Below are positions 1 through 9,971 of a DNA stretch of 64,000 nucleotides, piece by piece. The notes beneath the pieces were generated by a model that saw nothing but the letters and a program-made list of their open reading frames with translations, did not search any database and had not been told where the DNA came from. Source of the DNA: Bolinopsis microptera (lineage: Eukaryota; Ctenophora; Tentaculata; Lobata; Bolinopsidae); NCBI RefSeq assembly GCF_026151205.1, contig NC_087072.1, forward strand, positions 4,574,084 through 4,638,083, given 5' to 3'. The translations under genes were made by a program, and so were the position numbers. The stretch's first letter is position 1, and each line of letters opens with the position of its first letter.

Positions 1-63
1 TCTAGAGAGCTTATGTAGTTATGTAGTCTCAAATTAAACCGGTTTGGGCAGCTGGTCACTTAC

Positions 64-2227
64 TCTAACATCCCTGATGGAGTAGCTGTATCCACCGCAC
101 TCCACTAGTCCGTCCACGGAAAGTGGGGTCGCTTCGCGCAGCTTGCTGGCTATAAACAGGGACGTCGCTCCGAGCACTTGCAGCTCCTCTGTGGGCCTCT
201 CGACCTGAAGTCGTGGTATATATAAACTCACATCACTTCTATATTTAGGATGTAATAACCCTAAATAGCGGACAACATGGAAAATATTAAAAAGTTGAGG
301 CCGGGGCAGCTAGCCGGTCGAGCTAGTGCGGTGTGGGTTAAGGAATTTACACACGAATCAGACATCTCGTGTAGTCGAACGAGAGGGAGAGAGCTAGTGT
401 TGGGCAGGAAAACTTGAACAGGTTACCACAGATCCACGGCCCCCGGAAAATTCAATTAATTCTTATTAAGCTCTCAGTTAGAATCTGATGATCGGGTAAT
501 TTTGCGATCAAGTATGATGTAATGTTTACTTTTCGCAAAGAATATACTCTACACACCGCTGAATAAATATATATAAAATTTGAAATCCAATTCTGGATAA
601 TGATCGCAGTTCAGGATTGATTAATGGGAAAAGAATGAGAGGGCGTACTAAATTGCTGGGTCCCCATATCGCCCACATTCATTCCTCATTGTTCTCCGGA
701 ACGGAAACTTCCCAGCACCAAATTTCATCCGGTATAAATTTACCTTTTGGAGGGATAGATATCTATCGAGTAAGTTCACAGCGTGGGGCAGGACACCGTC
801 TTCACAAATATCTGATATCTGGAAAAATTAGAGTTAGACCAGACTAATAATATCATAATTAATTCACGTAATGTATCGTGAGATGAAATCTTGGTCCATA
901 TATACGATACATCTACATGATACCCATATAAAAATGTCATGTAGCATTAGAAATTCATTAGGGATTTCGGGATAATTGGAGTGATTGCTTGCTGCGAGGA
1001 ATGTGGCCTGTTCATGTTCAGCAAGGGAGGACAGAAGTCTGTTATTTGATCTAGCCGAGAGTAAATTGTAAAGTAACACTTGGTGCATACCAAATCTACA
1101 TTTCACCACCACTTCACGAGGGTGTGAAGAGTGGAGATAAAATCAGCAATCTTGGGAAAAGGGGGACACTTTCATCGGTGTCGACGGATTGCACAACTAC
1201 CAATTATTATTAGGATAGTATTTTGAATAGGTTGAAGCCAGACCAGTGCTTTTGGGCCTCTTCTCACGAGTGACAAGTCATCGATAACAGTAGTTTCCGT
1301 GATCGAACATGGTGCTACCGATCACGGATGATAAACAGTTCGCATGCTTCGAACAAGAGTGCATAATAGAAAGTAACGTGGTGACCACAACTTTTCCCAC
1401 CGACAGAAGACAAACATCCGAGTTCCAGACAACAAACGATGTTGTACTTCGAATAGCCGGGAGATCAGAGATGACGTGTCTAGTTGCTACACACAAATTA
1501 TTGCACGTGTGGAAATCGTTGCGCGATAATTCTGCGCGGAGATAGAATTCAACGATTACACGTACGCTTCATGCCCGATTCAAAAGTCTTTACCAAGCAA
1601 AGAATTCGAGCCATTCCTCCGATCGTTATGCCATATGCCTTCATTTGTCGAACACAAGGTCAGAAGTGACATTACATAGATATCAATATTTACACCGTGA
1701 CTGAGTAGCAGTTACTTAGAACCAAAGCACCGAGGCACGAAGATCGGTCGTTAAGAAATCACTTGTATGCGACTTATTTTAAGACTTAACCATCGACTGA
1801 TAGAAAACCACTATTTTGATATTTAGAAATCGTAAGACTTTAAAGGCAGTCAATATTTATCAACTTCAAAGAATCGACAGGAAATCAGTTTAAAAGCGGC
1901 CAAACTTTAATGGGAAGATGGTGCAAACCGAAACATCCGATAGAGTGATTCAACGTCAGATAGAAAAGTAAGCTCTTTTTGTTATTTGAAAGCAGATTTC
2001 GATAACAAAAATGCACTTACTCCAAACATCCATTCAGTTAGTTGACTTCTCATAGACTCTGTAAAACCATTCTCTTGTTTCGTTTCCAAGTACTTTGGGT
2101 CTGATCGGTAAAAAGTACTGACTCTCAACAAGTTATTTAAGGTCTTATCGTCATCAATATTGCATCCATCGGGTGATGCACGTCGAGGTTCATAAAAACC
2201 ATTTAAACTAGATTCATAGCAAAACAT
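64..2227 (-). CDS. Cyclin D-like G1/S cyclin, N-terminal exons, 3' end outside window
   Basis: Cyclin D binds CDK4/6 and drives G1 progression by phosphorylating RB. The first exon (2021-2227) starts MFCYE, which resembles the RB-binding LxCxE motif at the N terminus of D cyclins with Met for Leu. It continues through RRASPD and DDDKTLNNLL to the start of the cyclin box, SQLTEWMFG, where human D cyclins read ATWMLEV. It ends in phase 0 at a GTAAGT donor. A second exon (64-204) begins after TTCAG and reads VERPTEELQVLGATSLFIAS and then KLREATPL, matching the conserved LQLLGA..FLASKLKE..PL segment of cyclin D. It ends at another GTAAGT donor, and later exons lie left of the window. About 27 residues expected between the two exons (the VCEE...LDRFL part) were not found in 205-2020, so a divergent small exon there is likely. 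Assignment to the D class is by these motifs; the join of the two exons is inferred. Confidence 0.72.
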
Positions 2228-2606
2228 TCGTCGTCGGTTAGATCCTGTACTCAACCTAGTTATACAAGTCTAAACAACATCTGCCAAATTTGTCACGCGT
2301 GAGGCAAGGCTTTTATACTCTTGATTGGCGCTCGATTCGTATCCAATATCACGCGCGCGCACACGCAATTATGTACGTACTTAATATTTTCAAATACAAA
2401 GTCATCTCATAATAAGCCATTTATTAGGCTTATCAGGTACTTGGTCATAGATCGAATTGTTATTATTTTGTGGAAACTGTTTGAGTAATCTCCAATCTCA
2501 TTGGTTTAGCAAAATATAATACATATTATTATATAAGCAGTAAGGTCCGTGAATAATAAAGTTCGGTAATTATTTCCATTAATTTTAGTGTGCGTGTCTC
2601 TACATC

Positions 2607-3041
2607 CGCTCCTACTAAATCGCTCGCCCAAATTTTAAGAAAATTCTTGTGAAAAGGCCCTTTGGGCATGAAAGTGATCTAAATCGGTGTATTCTTGGAC
2701 GCTGATTCCGAATCACCATCCATGACGTAGGGTAAAAATGCTTACTTGGAGAGTTATGGGCAAAAAACCGTTTTGTTGATACATGTTTCGTATCGCGCGA
2801 AAAGTGGCATGCAACGTATGTCAACCGTTTTGCGGTCACGTGACAGGCTAGTAAAATACGAATTCGATTGTTTAGGGCTCGGGTACGGGTTAGGGTTGTA
2901 GTAAGGGTTATGGTTAGCTTCGGAGTTATGGTTAGGGTTAGGGTTGGGATTAGGGTTTATGTAAAACCGTTTTGTACGGCTGCAAAACCATAAAAACCAA
3001 AGTCACGTGAAATTTTTGGGCGAGCAAATTAATAAAAGCGC
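2607..3041 (+). mobile_element. hAT-like MITE, copy A, with telomere-like interior
   Basis: This is a 435-bp non-autonomous element flanked by a perfect 8-bp direct repeat, TCTACATC (2599-2606 and 3042-3049). The terminal inverted repeats centre on TAAATCGCTCGCCCAAA. The interior carries degenerate TTAGGG repeats (about 2884-2956) and CACGTGA motifs. It is closely related, in inverted orientation, to the element at 3734-4109. A 49-bp element is nested in it at 2776-2824. The 8-bp duplication fits the hAT superfamily. No coding capacity is seen. Confidence 0.82.
2776..2824 (+). mobile_element. 49-bp micro-MITE nested in copy A
   Basis: The insert runs from TTGATACATG to ATGTCAA and is flanked by the perfect 8-bp duplication CCGTTTTG (2768-2775 and 2825-2832). 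The empty site is visible in the sister element at 3734-4109, where the same position has a single CCGTTTTG. It is an internally deleted relative of the 102-bp element at 5409-5510, with the same two ends. Confidence 0.85.
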
Positions 3042-3478
3042 TCTACATCATGTGTCTCTACATCATAATATGCGTAAATATGTGTGTAGCCTATTACTAT
3101 ATTAGCTTATTAGTATACTTATAGGACAAATATAATCACTCCTCTGTCCTCACTCTGCACTCACATTCTAGAGCTCAGAAAAATAGTAAACCATCAAAAA
3201 TGCAAAAATGTTCACAATTTTTTGAAATTTTTGAGCGGTCTTGTAGCGCGATGCGTTACTGTGCCGCGCCGCGCACTCAATAATGCTTCTCACAGATCGG
3301 CGAGATGCGCTACTGTGCCGCGCCGAGCTGCCATGCACATGAATTGACATCGTCAATTAAGAGCGGTCATGAGCGTGAATAATTACAACTTATGTTTGTG
3401 AATAATTTGGTCCGCGTGAAAAAGTTGTCCGTGATAATTATGCATAGCCGATAAACTATATGGTATATATTTGTTAAT

Positions 3479-3509
3479 TGTTCATGTCCATTGTTAATGG
3501 ACATGAACA
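3479..3509. repeat. Perfect 14-bp stem hairpin
   Basis: TGTTCATGTCCATT is followed by a 3-nt loop and its exact reverse complement. It lies between MITE copies A and B. It contains TGTCC/GGACA, a motif that recurs in repeats elsewhere in the window. No promoter or gene context was seen. Confidence 0.6.
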
Positions 3510-3733
3510 CTACAAGTATAATTGATAGTTTTGAAGGACGTCGTCGCTTCGACATTCGTTGACGGATGTAACTCGTCTAAATTTCTTCGAAGTAGCGCGC
3601 GCCGCTTTCTTCTCGAAATATTAGGCCCGATGGCAAGTGGCCCGATGCAGCAAGTGCTACGAAGTAGCGCGCGCCGGGCCAAATCATTAACAATGGTTTA
3701 CGACACTCGACGCGCGCACTATCAGGCTTGACG

Positions 3734-4109
3734 GGCTCTTACTAATTCGCTCGCCCAAAAATTTCACGTGACTTTGGTTTTTATGGTTTTGCAGCCGTAC
3801 AAAACGGTTTTACATAAACCCTAATCCCAACCCTAACCCTAACCATAACCCCAAAGCTAACCATAACCCTTACCACAACCCTAACCCTAACCCGGGCCCT
3901 AAACAATCGAATTCGTATTTGACTAGCCTGTCACGTGACCAAAACGGTTTTTTGCTCATAACTCTCCAGGGAAGCATTTTAACCCTACGTCATGGGGGGT
4001 GATTCGGAATCAGCGTTCAAAAATACACCGATTGAGATCACATTCATGCCTAAAGGGCCTTTTCACAAGAATTTTCTTAAAATTTGGGCGAGCGATTTAG
4101 TAGGAGCGG
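3734..4109 (-). mobile_element. hAT-like MITE, copy B, inverted relative to copy A
   Basis: This 376-bp element has a perfect 8-bp target duplication, GCTTGACG (3726-3733 and 4110-4117). The terminal inverted repeats around CGCTCGCCCAAA match those of copy A, and the interior holds CCCTAA-type telomere-like repeats at about 3818-3895. It lacks the 49-bp insert of copy A and so preserves the ancestral sequence. The two copies face each other across about 700 bp. Confidence 0.82.
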
Positions 4110-4117
4110 GCTTGACG

Positions 4118-5400
4118 ACATCGTTCTATTAGTAGAGGCTCTTACGGGCAAAAAGACGTGTTTTCTGCTACGAGTTTAGAGACCTAACCGCTAATTGGAC
4201 ACAATAGTATGATGTCTAAGGATCGATAATATGTTAAGAAGTATAAATTTGGCCTTATTAGTCACGTGCTATACCAATGCGCGTTTTAAACTTTGACAGT
4301 CTATTACTCTAAGGCAAATAAAGTAATTATATCCATATTTTGTCAGCAATAAGATCACATTATTTTCTATTTAGTGTGAAAATATGAGCTAGAACGGACA
4401 TAATCTCGCTGAGTTATAGCTGTTTGAAATTTATGATGAACGCGCGGGTGCCAATTGATAACAACTAAATGCTTTTGCGCGTAGTGCGCGTCGAAAATTT
4501 GGCAAAAACGCTTGCGGAGTGACAATATTCAAACTTCGATTAAGTATATGAAGTGGGTACTTCTCGGAAAGGAAAAATTTAGGCAAACACGATGTGACTA
4601 TTTTTGGGTTGATTTAATACAACTGCAAAAAATTATTCAAACTTAAAGCAAAAAAGTCAAAATTTTTACCACTTTTTTGGATTTTTACCTCAGAACAAAT
4701 AGAGGGATTTGTTTTATTTTTATACAATCTTGTGCGGCTGTCTTTTAGCTATCTTTATGCAAATTTTGCCGACATGCCAACAAAATTAACTTGCTCAAAA
4801 TATCAAAAAACATGGTTTTTTGGCCTATTTTTGGCCCAAAAATCGGTTTTTTGCGATTTTACCCCAGAACAATCAGTCCAATCATCTTGAAACCACTTTC
4901 AATCGATTCTACGGTCAAAAATACGTCTAGTAAGGTGTATCTGGGGTCCCTAACGTATCGAGCAGACAATGCCCGTAAGAGCCTCTACTATATTCATCCA
5001 ATCCTTGCAGAGCTACGATATGATAATCATGGTTGATTGTCAATCCTTCACAGCTCGTAGAGGCCCAGTACAGCAGCTGTGGTAATGATCATTTGTCATA
5101 CGTTGTTTGACCCGCCGCGCACGAGTGCGCGGCTCCCCTGTATCGTAGAAACTATACCACCACGTGATATGTGATACAATGCATCATTACGATCTGGCGA
5201 GAAACATTATTTGAAATTGATGCGCGGCTCAGTGCACAGTGGCGAGTACAGACAACAGAGTTCACTAAACCTAACCATGTGCCTTCGCGTACTATGTGCT
5301 AGTACTACGTCACATGCACGTGACGCGCTTGTTATGTTAGCAGTTAGACTTAGACTTAGAGCAGAGTACTGCATATAATAGTGGAATTGGAACATGGAAG
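4118..5400. other. Gene-free stretch, nothing recognised
   Basis: This is AT-rich sequence with no exon-like reading frame and no clear repeat family. The longer open frames here have no recognisable protein character. Confidence 0.5.
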
Positions 5401-5408
5401 GATTAGCA

Positions 5409-5510
5409 TTGATACATGTTTCGTATCCCAATATCAGAGATAAAATATATATTTTCCGCCTTCGGCGGCGCGCGCTTCGCGCGCGAAAAGTGGCATGCAA
5501 CGTATGTCAA
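5409..5510 (+). mobile_element. 102-bp micro-MITE with GC-rich palindromes
   Basis: It is flanked by the perfect 8-bp duplication GATTAGCA (5401-5408 and 5511-5518). The ends TTGATACATG and its imperfect complement CGTATGTCAA form short inverted termini. Two adjacent hairpins, CCGCCTTCGGCGG and a CGCGCGCTTCGCGCGCG type, sit near the 3' side. Its ends are identical to those of the 49-bp insert at 2776-2824, which proves the family is or was mobile. Confidence 0.85.
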
Positions 5511-5518
5511 GATTAGCA

Positions 5519-6719
5519 TTGTCAATAAACTTATAATGATGCTTAAATTATTCCATCTAAATTACAATTATATATTATATATGTACTAGGGCTATACTAT
5601 TATATATGAACTATATAGTATAGGGCTTGAATTGTGAATTTTCACCAATAATAGAGTTGTTGTTAATTCATTTTGATATCAATCTTTTCTTTATCAATTA
5701 TTTATCAGTATAAGTACTGATGAAAGGAAATTATAATAATAAATACTCTACCAAGGTTATAGAGATTTTATTGGAAGTTTGACACTTTTTTGCAATTCGT
5801 TGTTGGTTGTCTGATCACGGTAAATATTGATCACGATCACCACATTGCACATTGACAAACTATTTAATATATTAGCGCACACACCGCAGTAATTTTTTCG
5901 TCTCAGTTCACACGACCTACATTTTTGTAGGTCTTCTTTGCAGCACGTGGGAATAAGTGGTCACGTACTTGTTTACTCATTTACTGCATACTGGTCAAAA
6001 TTATAAATTTTTCAGAAGATCTCTATGCTCTATAAAGTCTCTCCATTCATCAAAAAGAATTCAAAAGCAAAAGTTAGACTTAATTTTTAGAATTCCTTTT
6101 GCTACAAAGAGCATCTGAGCTTAGGTCACATAGGATGTACTGTTATGTAAGACGAACGACAATGTTTGATGTTATTTAAGTTAAAGGAATCTCCGTAAAA
6201 TTAAGTTTATCTTCACAGGAGTAGAATTTTTCAAATTCCTCATTCGCCGGAAGATCTAGGTTACGTCACATAAAACAAAAAAGAACTGTGGTCGACATTA
6301 TTCATGTTACTGAAAGGAAGCCTATTATATACCTTATCTGACCAGACATTAAAATTAAATGAACGGACATAATTATGAACGGACATTTAAATGAACGCTC
6401 GAAGGCATTCAAGATTCAAAACAGTCAAAAATCCAGGTTTTGTCATCTTTTTAAAAATTTTAGCAGATAATTTGTAAATTAATTTGTCAAACAATGAGCA
6501 AGAAAGGCAGTCGTAAATGGTAAAGCAGTAAAAGATGTCAAAAAATCTGTAGATCAGTGTCTATTGTTCTTAAAGTCCCACTTTTGGTATCTCAGGAATT
6601 TGTCAGCTTATTGTTTGGGGCGAAGAGCTTTGCTTTGGTGGGATTCATAACCAACGTCTGATCAAATTCTGCTTTCCGGGCAAAATTTGGCTCCAAAGAA
6701 AGTGTAATAAAACATTAAT
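5519..6719. other. Gene-free stretch with a few GGACAT motifs
   Basis: AT-rich, with no coding exons seen. Near 6333-6410 there is a run with ATACCTTATCTG followed by GAACGGACAT repeats. These resemble the ends of the element at 6900-7476 and are probably a degraded relative. Confidence 0.4.
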
Positions 6720-6883
6720 CACATGCCTTCTCGTGCGATATCAACATTTTCAAAACTCGGCAAGCCTCGTGTTTGGAAATATCGATATTATAACCCTCGG
6801 CAAGCCTCGGGAAATATCGAAACTTTCGATAACTCGGCAAGCCTCGTGGGCGAAAGTTTTGATATCGCATGAGAAGGCATGTG
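6720..6883. mobile_element. Foldback-like element with 24-bp inverted ends
   Basis: The left end begins CACATGCCTTCTCGTGCGAT; the right end is its near-perfect inverse complement, ending GGCATGTG. Inside are three copies of CTCGGCAAGCCTCG separated by AAATATCGA-type palindromes. No clean target duplication was found, so it could be a MITE or a simple foldback repeat. Confidence 0.6.
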
Positions 6884-6899
6884 CAATGTGATAAATGTA

Positions 6900-7476
6900 T
6901 ACCTTATCGGACCTTATTTGAAAATGTCAAAATATCTATGATTATTGATTATGAAAGTTGTGTAAAAACAACTGATACGAAATATGACAAGATTTTATGA
7001 TCATATCACAGGTCATTTTCCTCAAATGGGTTATCGTGTATTAAATATTCCATGCTTAAAAAAGCATCATATCAGTAATACCAGTAATAATTTATTTGAC
7101 CACCTCGGTCCTGCATATCAGTGTAAACTTTTACAAGATGTAGAGCTAAACAATAACTCCGAAGCCGAAGATCAAGAAAGTGATCATGCCATAATGTGAT
7201 ACTTAGAATATTTAAATTGTATAATAACTCGTTTTTTATTGATCCAATGATATAGTTTAGTCCGAATCCGATGATAGAAAGTACGATTGACTGAAATTAA
7301 AAAGTTGTCAGATCCTAAACATGAGTTCGCAATGGAATAAATTTGAAAAAAAATCCCAACAGACTTCAACTTGAACGGACCTTAAACGGACTAACTTAAA
7401 TTGAACGGACATTAAGATGAACGCTAGGACCTCCAGGGTTCAATTAATGTCCGTTCAAATAAGGTCCGATAAGGTA
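6900..7476. mobile_element. Putative TA-flanked MITE
   Basis: Both ends carry the inverted repeat TACCTTATCGGACCTTA and more, each next to a TA dinucleotide, which would fit a Tc1/mariner-type element. The right interior repeats GAACGGACAT. One 71-codon open frame (6984-7199) has no recognisable features. The superfamily is inferred from the TA flanks only. Confidence 0.5.
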
Positions 7477-7524
7477 TATACAGTAGCCTTATTATTTATA
7501 TACACAGTAGACAATTCCACTGAA

Positions 7525-7760
7525 TCACTCGCCAGGGATTTGAAAATATTTCACAAAAGGGCCTATAGGGTATAAAAGTAGCTCCATTCGATGTATGTGT
7601 ATACCGATACGATATGAATCAACCCCATGGCATGTAGGATTAAAACAAAGAGTTATGGGCAAAAATCTGTTTTGGTCACGTGACAGACAAGTAAAGTACG
7701 GATTCGATCGTTTGCACTTAGCGTCAGTGTTTGAGCTTAATATTAGGGTTTTGCCAGTAC
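7525..7760 (+). mobile_element. Diverged fragment of the copy A/B MITE family
   Basis: It shares the ordered blocks TCACAAAAGGGCC, GAGTTATGGGCAAAAA, TTTTGGTCACGTGACAG and GGATTCGATCGTTT with copies A and B. It breaks off at the poly-G run at 7762, and the right end is missing. Confidence 0.65.
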
Positions 7761-7761
7761 T

Positions 7762-7788
7762 GGGGGGGGGGGGGGGGGGGGGGGGGGG
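7762..7788 (+). repeat. Homopolymer run of 27 G
   Basis: This is an uninterrupted G tract at the junction between the MITE fragment and the next hairpin repeat. It could form G-quadruplexes. Its length in the assembly may be unreliable. Confidence 0.9.
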
Positions 7789-7790
7789 CC

Positions 7791-7882
7791 AATGGCATAA
7801 AATGGCATAAAATGGAGACTTTTTCTATGGAGAAAATGGAAAAACCCATGAGTAATTCTCCATTTTCACCATTTTATGCCAT
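7791..7882. repeat. 92-bp palindromic repeat, copy 1
   Basis: It opens with two tandem copies of AATGGCATAA and closes with the inverse complement (CCATTTTATGCCAT), with ATGGAGA/TCTCCAT arms inside. Nearly the same sequence recurs at 8714-8807. The structure is typical of a small foldback MITE. Confidence 0.65.
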
Positions 7883-8168
7883 GAATTTTGTCTTCGAAAT
7901 TTCATCTTTAACACCATTTAACACCTAAATTGGACATCCTAACATGTTTATTTACGCTTACTAGGGGCGTAACAACCTTATGAAAGCTCATAGTAGGCTA
8001 CTAGATGCTTATACTAGGTTAGTAGAGGCACACTTCAGGCAAACTCATAATTACTCAAGCCTAGTGTAAAGTTATTTCTACAGGCTACAGCAGGAGTGAG
8101 TAATAGGGGAGAGTAATAGGCACTGAGAAGTGAGACCTACATCCTCGAAAGTCGAAACAAGCTCGCAC

Positions 8169-8671
8169 TGCAAAGGGGAGGCCTGCCTTCCGAGATCGCA
8201 TTACCAGGGGGAAGCCTCGAGTCCAAATTTGTGTATCGAGGGGTAATTTTCTAAGTCAAAATTTTTCAAAGTTTTTCTGAAAAACACTTTTCTCCACGTT
8301 TCATGCTACCTTGTTCATTATAAGCCGAAAATATTTTTTCGGTCAAAATGTTTCAAATTTTTTCTGAAAACCGCTTTTCTCCACGTTTCATGCTACCCTG
8401 TTCATTATTTGCCGAAAATATTTTATCGGTTTTTCGAAGTCCACACCTTCCCCTCGATACACAATTTTGGACTCGAGGTAATGCGATCTCGGAAGGCAGG
8501 CCTCCCCTTTGCAACACGAGCTCGGAATCGGGAGCTCTCGATACGGGAGGTACGTATCGAAAATGACTCGGACCGAACATTTTCTAAGTCAACATTTTCA
8601 AAGTTTTTCTGAAAACCACTTTTCTCCATGTTTCATGATACCCTGTTCATTATTGGCCGAAAATATCTTTT
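8169..8671. repeat. Inverted repeat enclosing tandem ~90-bp units
   Basis: A block at about 8169-8250 (containing GGGGAGGCCTGCCTTCCGAG) returns as its inverse complement at about 8449-8511. Between and after these arms lie three copies of a ~90-bp unit (about 8251-8338, 8341-8427 and 8581-8671), each containing TTTCTGAAAA, CTTTTCTCCA and CCTGTTCATTAT. No coding potential is evident. Confidence 0.6.
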
Positions 8672-8713
8672 TTTAAAATAATTTTTCTCGAAATTCTAAA
8701 TTTTTCAGGTTTT

Positions 8714-8807
8714 CAATGGCATAAAATGGCATAAAATGGAGACTATTTCTATGGAGAAAATGGAAAAACCTATGAGTAATTCTCCATTTTCTCCATTTAT
8801 GCCATTG
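8714..8807. repeat. Palindromic repeat, copy 2
   Basis: This is a second copy of the 7791-7882 foldback, with the same tandem GGCATAAAAT start and inverted end. The pair brackets the inverted-repeat block at 8169-8671, so the whole 7.79-8.81 kb interval could be one composite element. Confidence 0.65.
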
Positions 8808-9971
8808 TGTCTTTCACACCACCTGGGTGAGACCCAAATTATTTATTCATTGGCCAATTTTGAATTTCTTCCTACTGGTGATAGGGCCAATTACAAGCAT
8901 TCGACCCAGCTAAAGAAGTTTCAATAGTATAGCCTTAACGGTTTTCACGGAAAGTAGTGGTATCAGTCAAATGGCAACAGATAGATATAATTATCATCTC
9001 ACTACACTTAATATATAGTAAGATGTTAAGTTAACTTAAGATTAATCAGACCTCCTGGAAATTAAAAATTTACCGTTTAGTTAGACGAACAGTTATTTTA
9101 ATGTCACAATAGAGTCACGTGATGGTGTCATGAATGAACGCTTTACACACGATAGGAAAGAATAACAGCGCTTATATCTCTCATTTTCATGTGGAATATG
9201 GTACATACGGCGAAAGCCGGGGAGCTTATAACTTGTTAGTTGTCCGGTCCTGACATTTCTGACATAGTCTTGGGAGAAACAGTTATGGCCAAAATAACTG
9301 AAAGTCACAACTAACAATCAACGTTTGACGTTATACACTTGCATTGAAGTCGAGATTCAATTTTTTAGGATCGGCTGGTGCCTGGTTACTAAAATTCGGA
9401 TTCGGCAGACTTCTAAACGAGGAAAAGTTAGCGCCTTTACTACTGGTGTCTGTAATGTAAAGTAAATAAAGTGCACTATGTTCTTGTTTGATGAAATAGA
9501 TTCTAGAAATGGATATGCAACATTCACATCATTATTAATTGTTGGCTTAAAACATCATAACTCGATGAAACATTACATCGTGTAGCACGTTCCAATATTC
9601 ATCAAGTTCAACTTGTGAAACATAAGTAAGTACAATTCAAATAAATATTATAAAGTACATATTAATTTAAAAGAGGAAATAAAAACCAAATAAAAAATTT
9701 AAAATTCATTTGATTTCTCTGGTCATAGAGCACAATAGGTTAAAAATGGACCACCATTTACTGAAAAAAAGAGTACAGCTCGGTTAGAACCCAAAAACAA
9801 CATTTCTACCTTCATAAAACTGTTTGAGGTTATCGCAAACACATGATTGTCATTATGATATCCAACGTTCGTGTCGTTTTATTTCGATTGATACATTATT
9901 CTTTCAGGAGTACAGGAACACAAAGACATCTTCTGTAGGCTAGAATGTGATGAACTCTAAAAGCAGAGTTT
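8808..9971. other. 3' flank of MCM4, nothing recognised
   Basis: AT-rich sequence downstream of the MCM4 stop codon. No exon, RNA gene or repeat family could be supported. Confidence 0.5.

Noticed and set aside
864-1112. Minus-strand frame with IVYMDQDFISRY as the missing cyclin D exon
   Set aside because: The resemblance to YLDRFLS is weak and no donor keeps the required phase 0.
2880-2960. TTAGGG-like runs as a telomere or fusion point
   Set aside because: They lie inside MITEs with target duplications and are short and degenerate.
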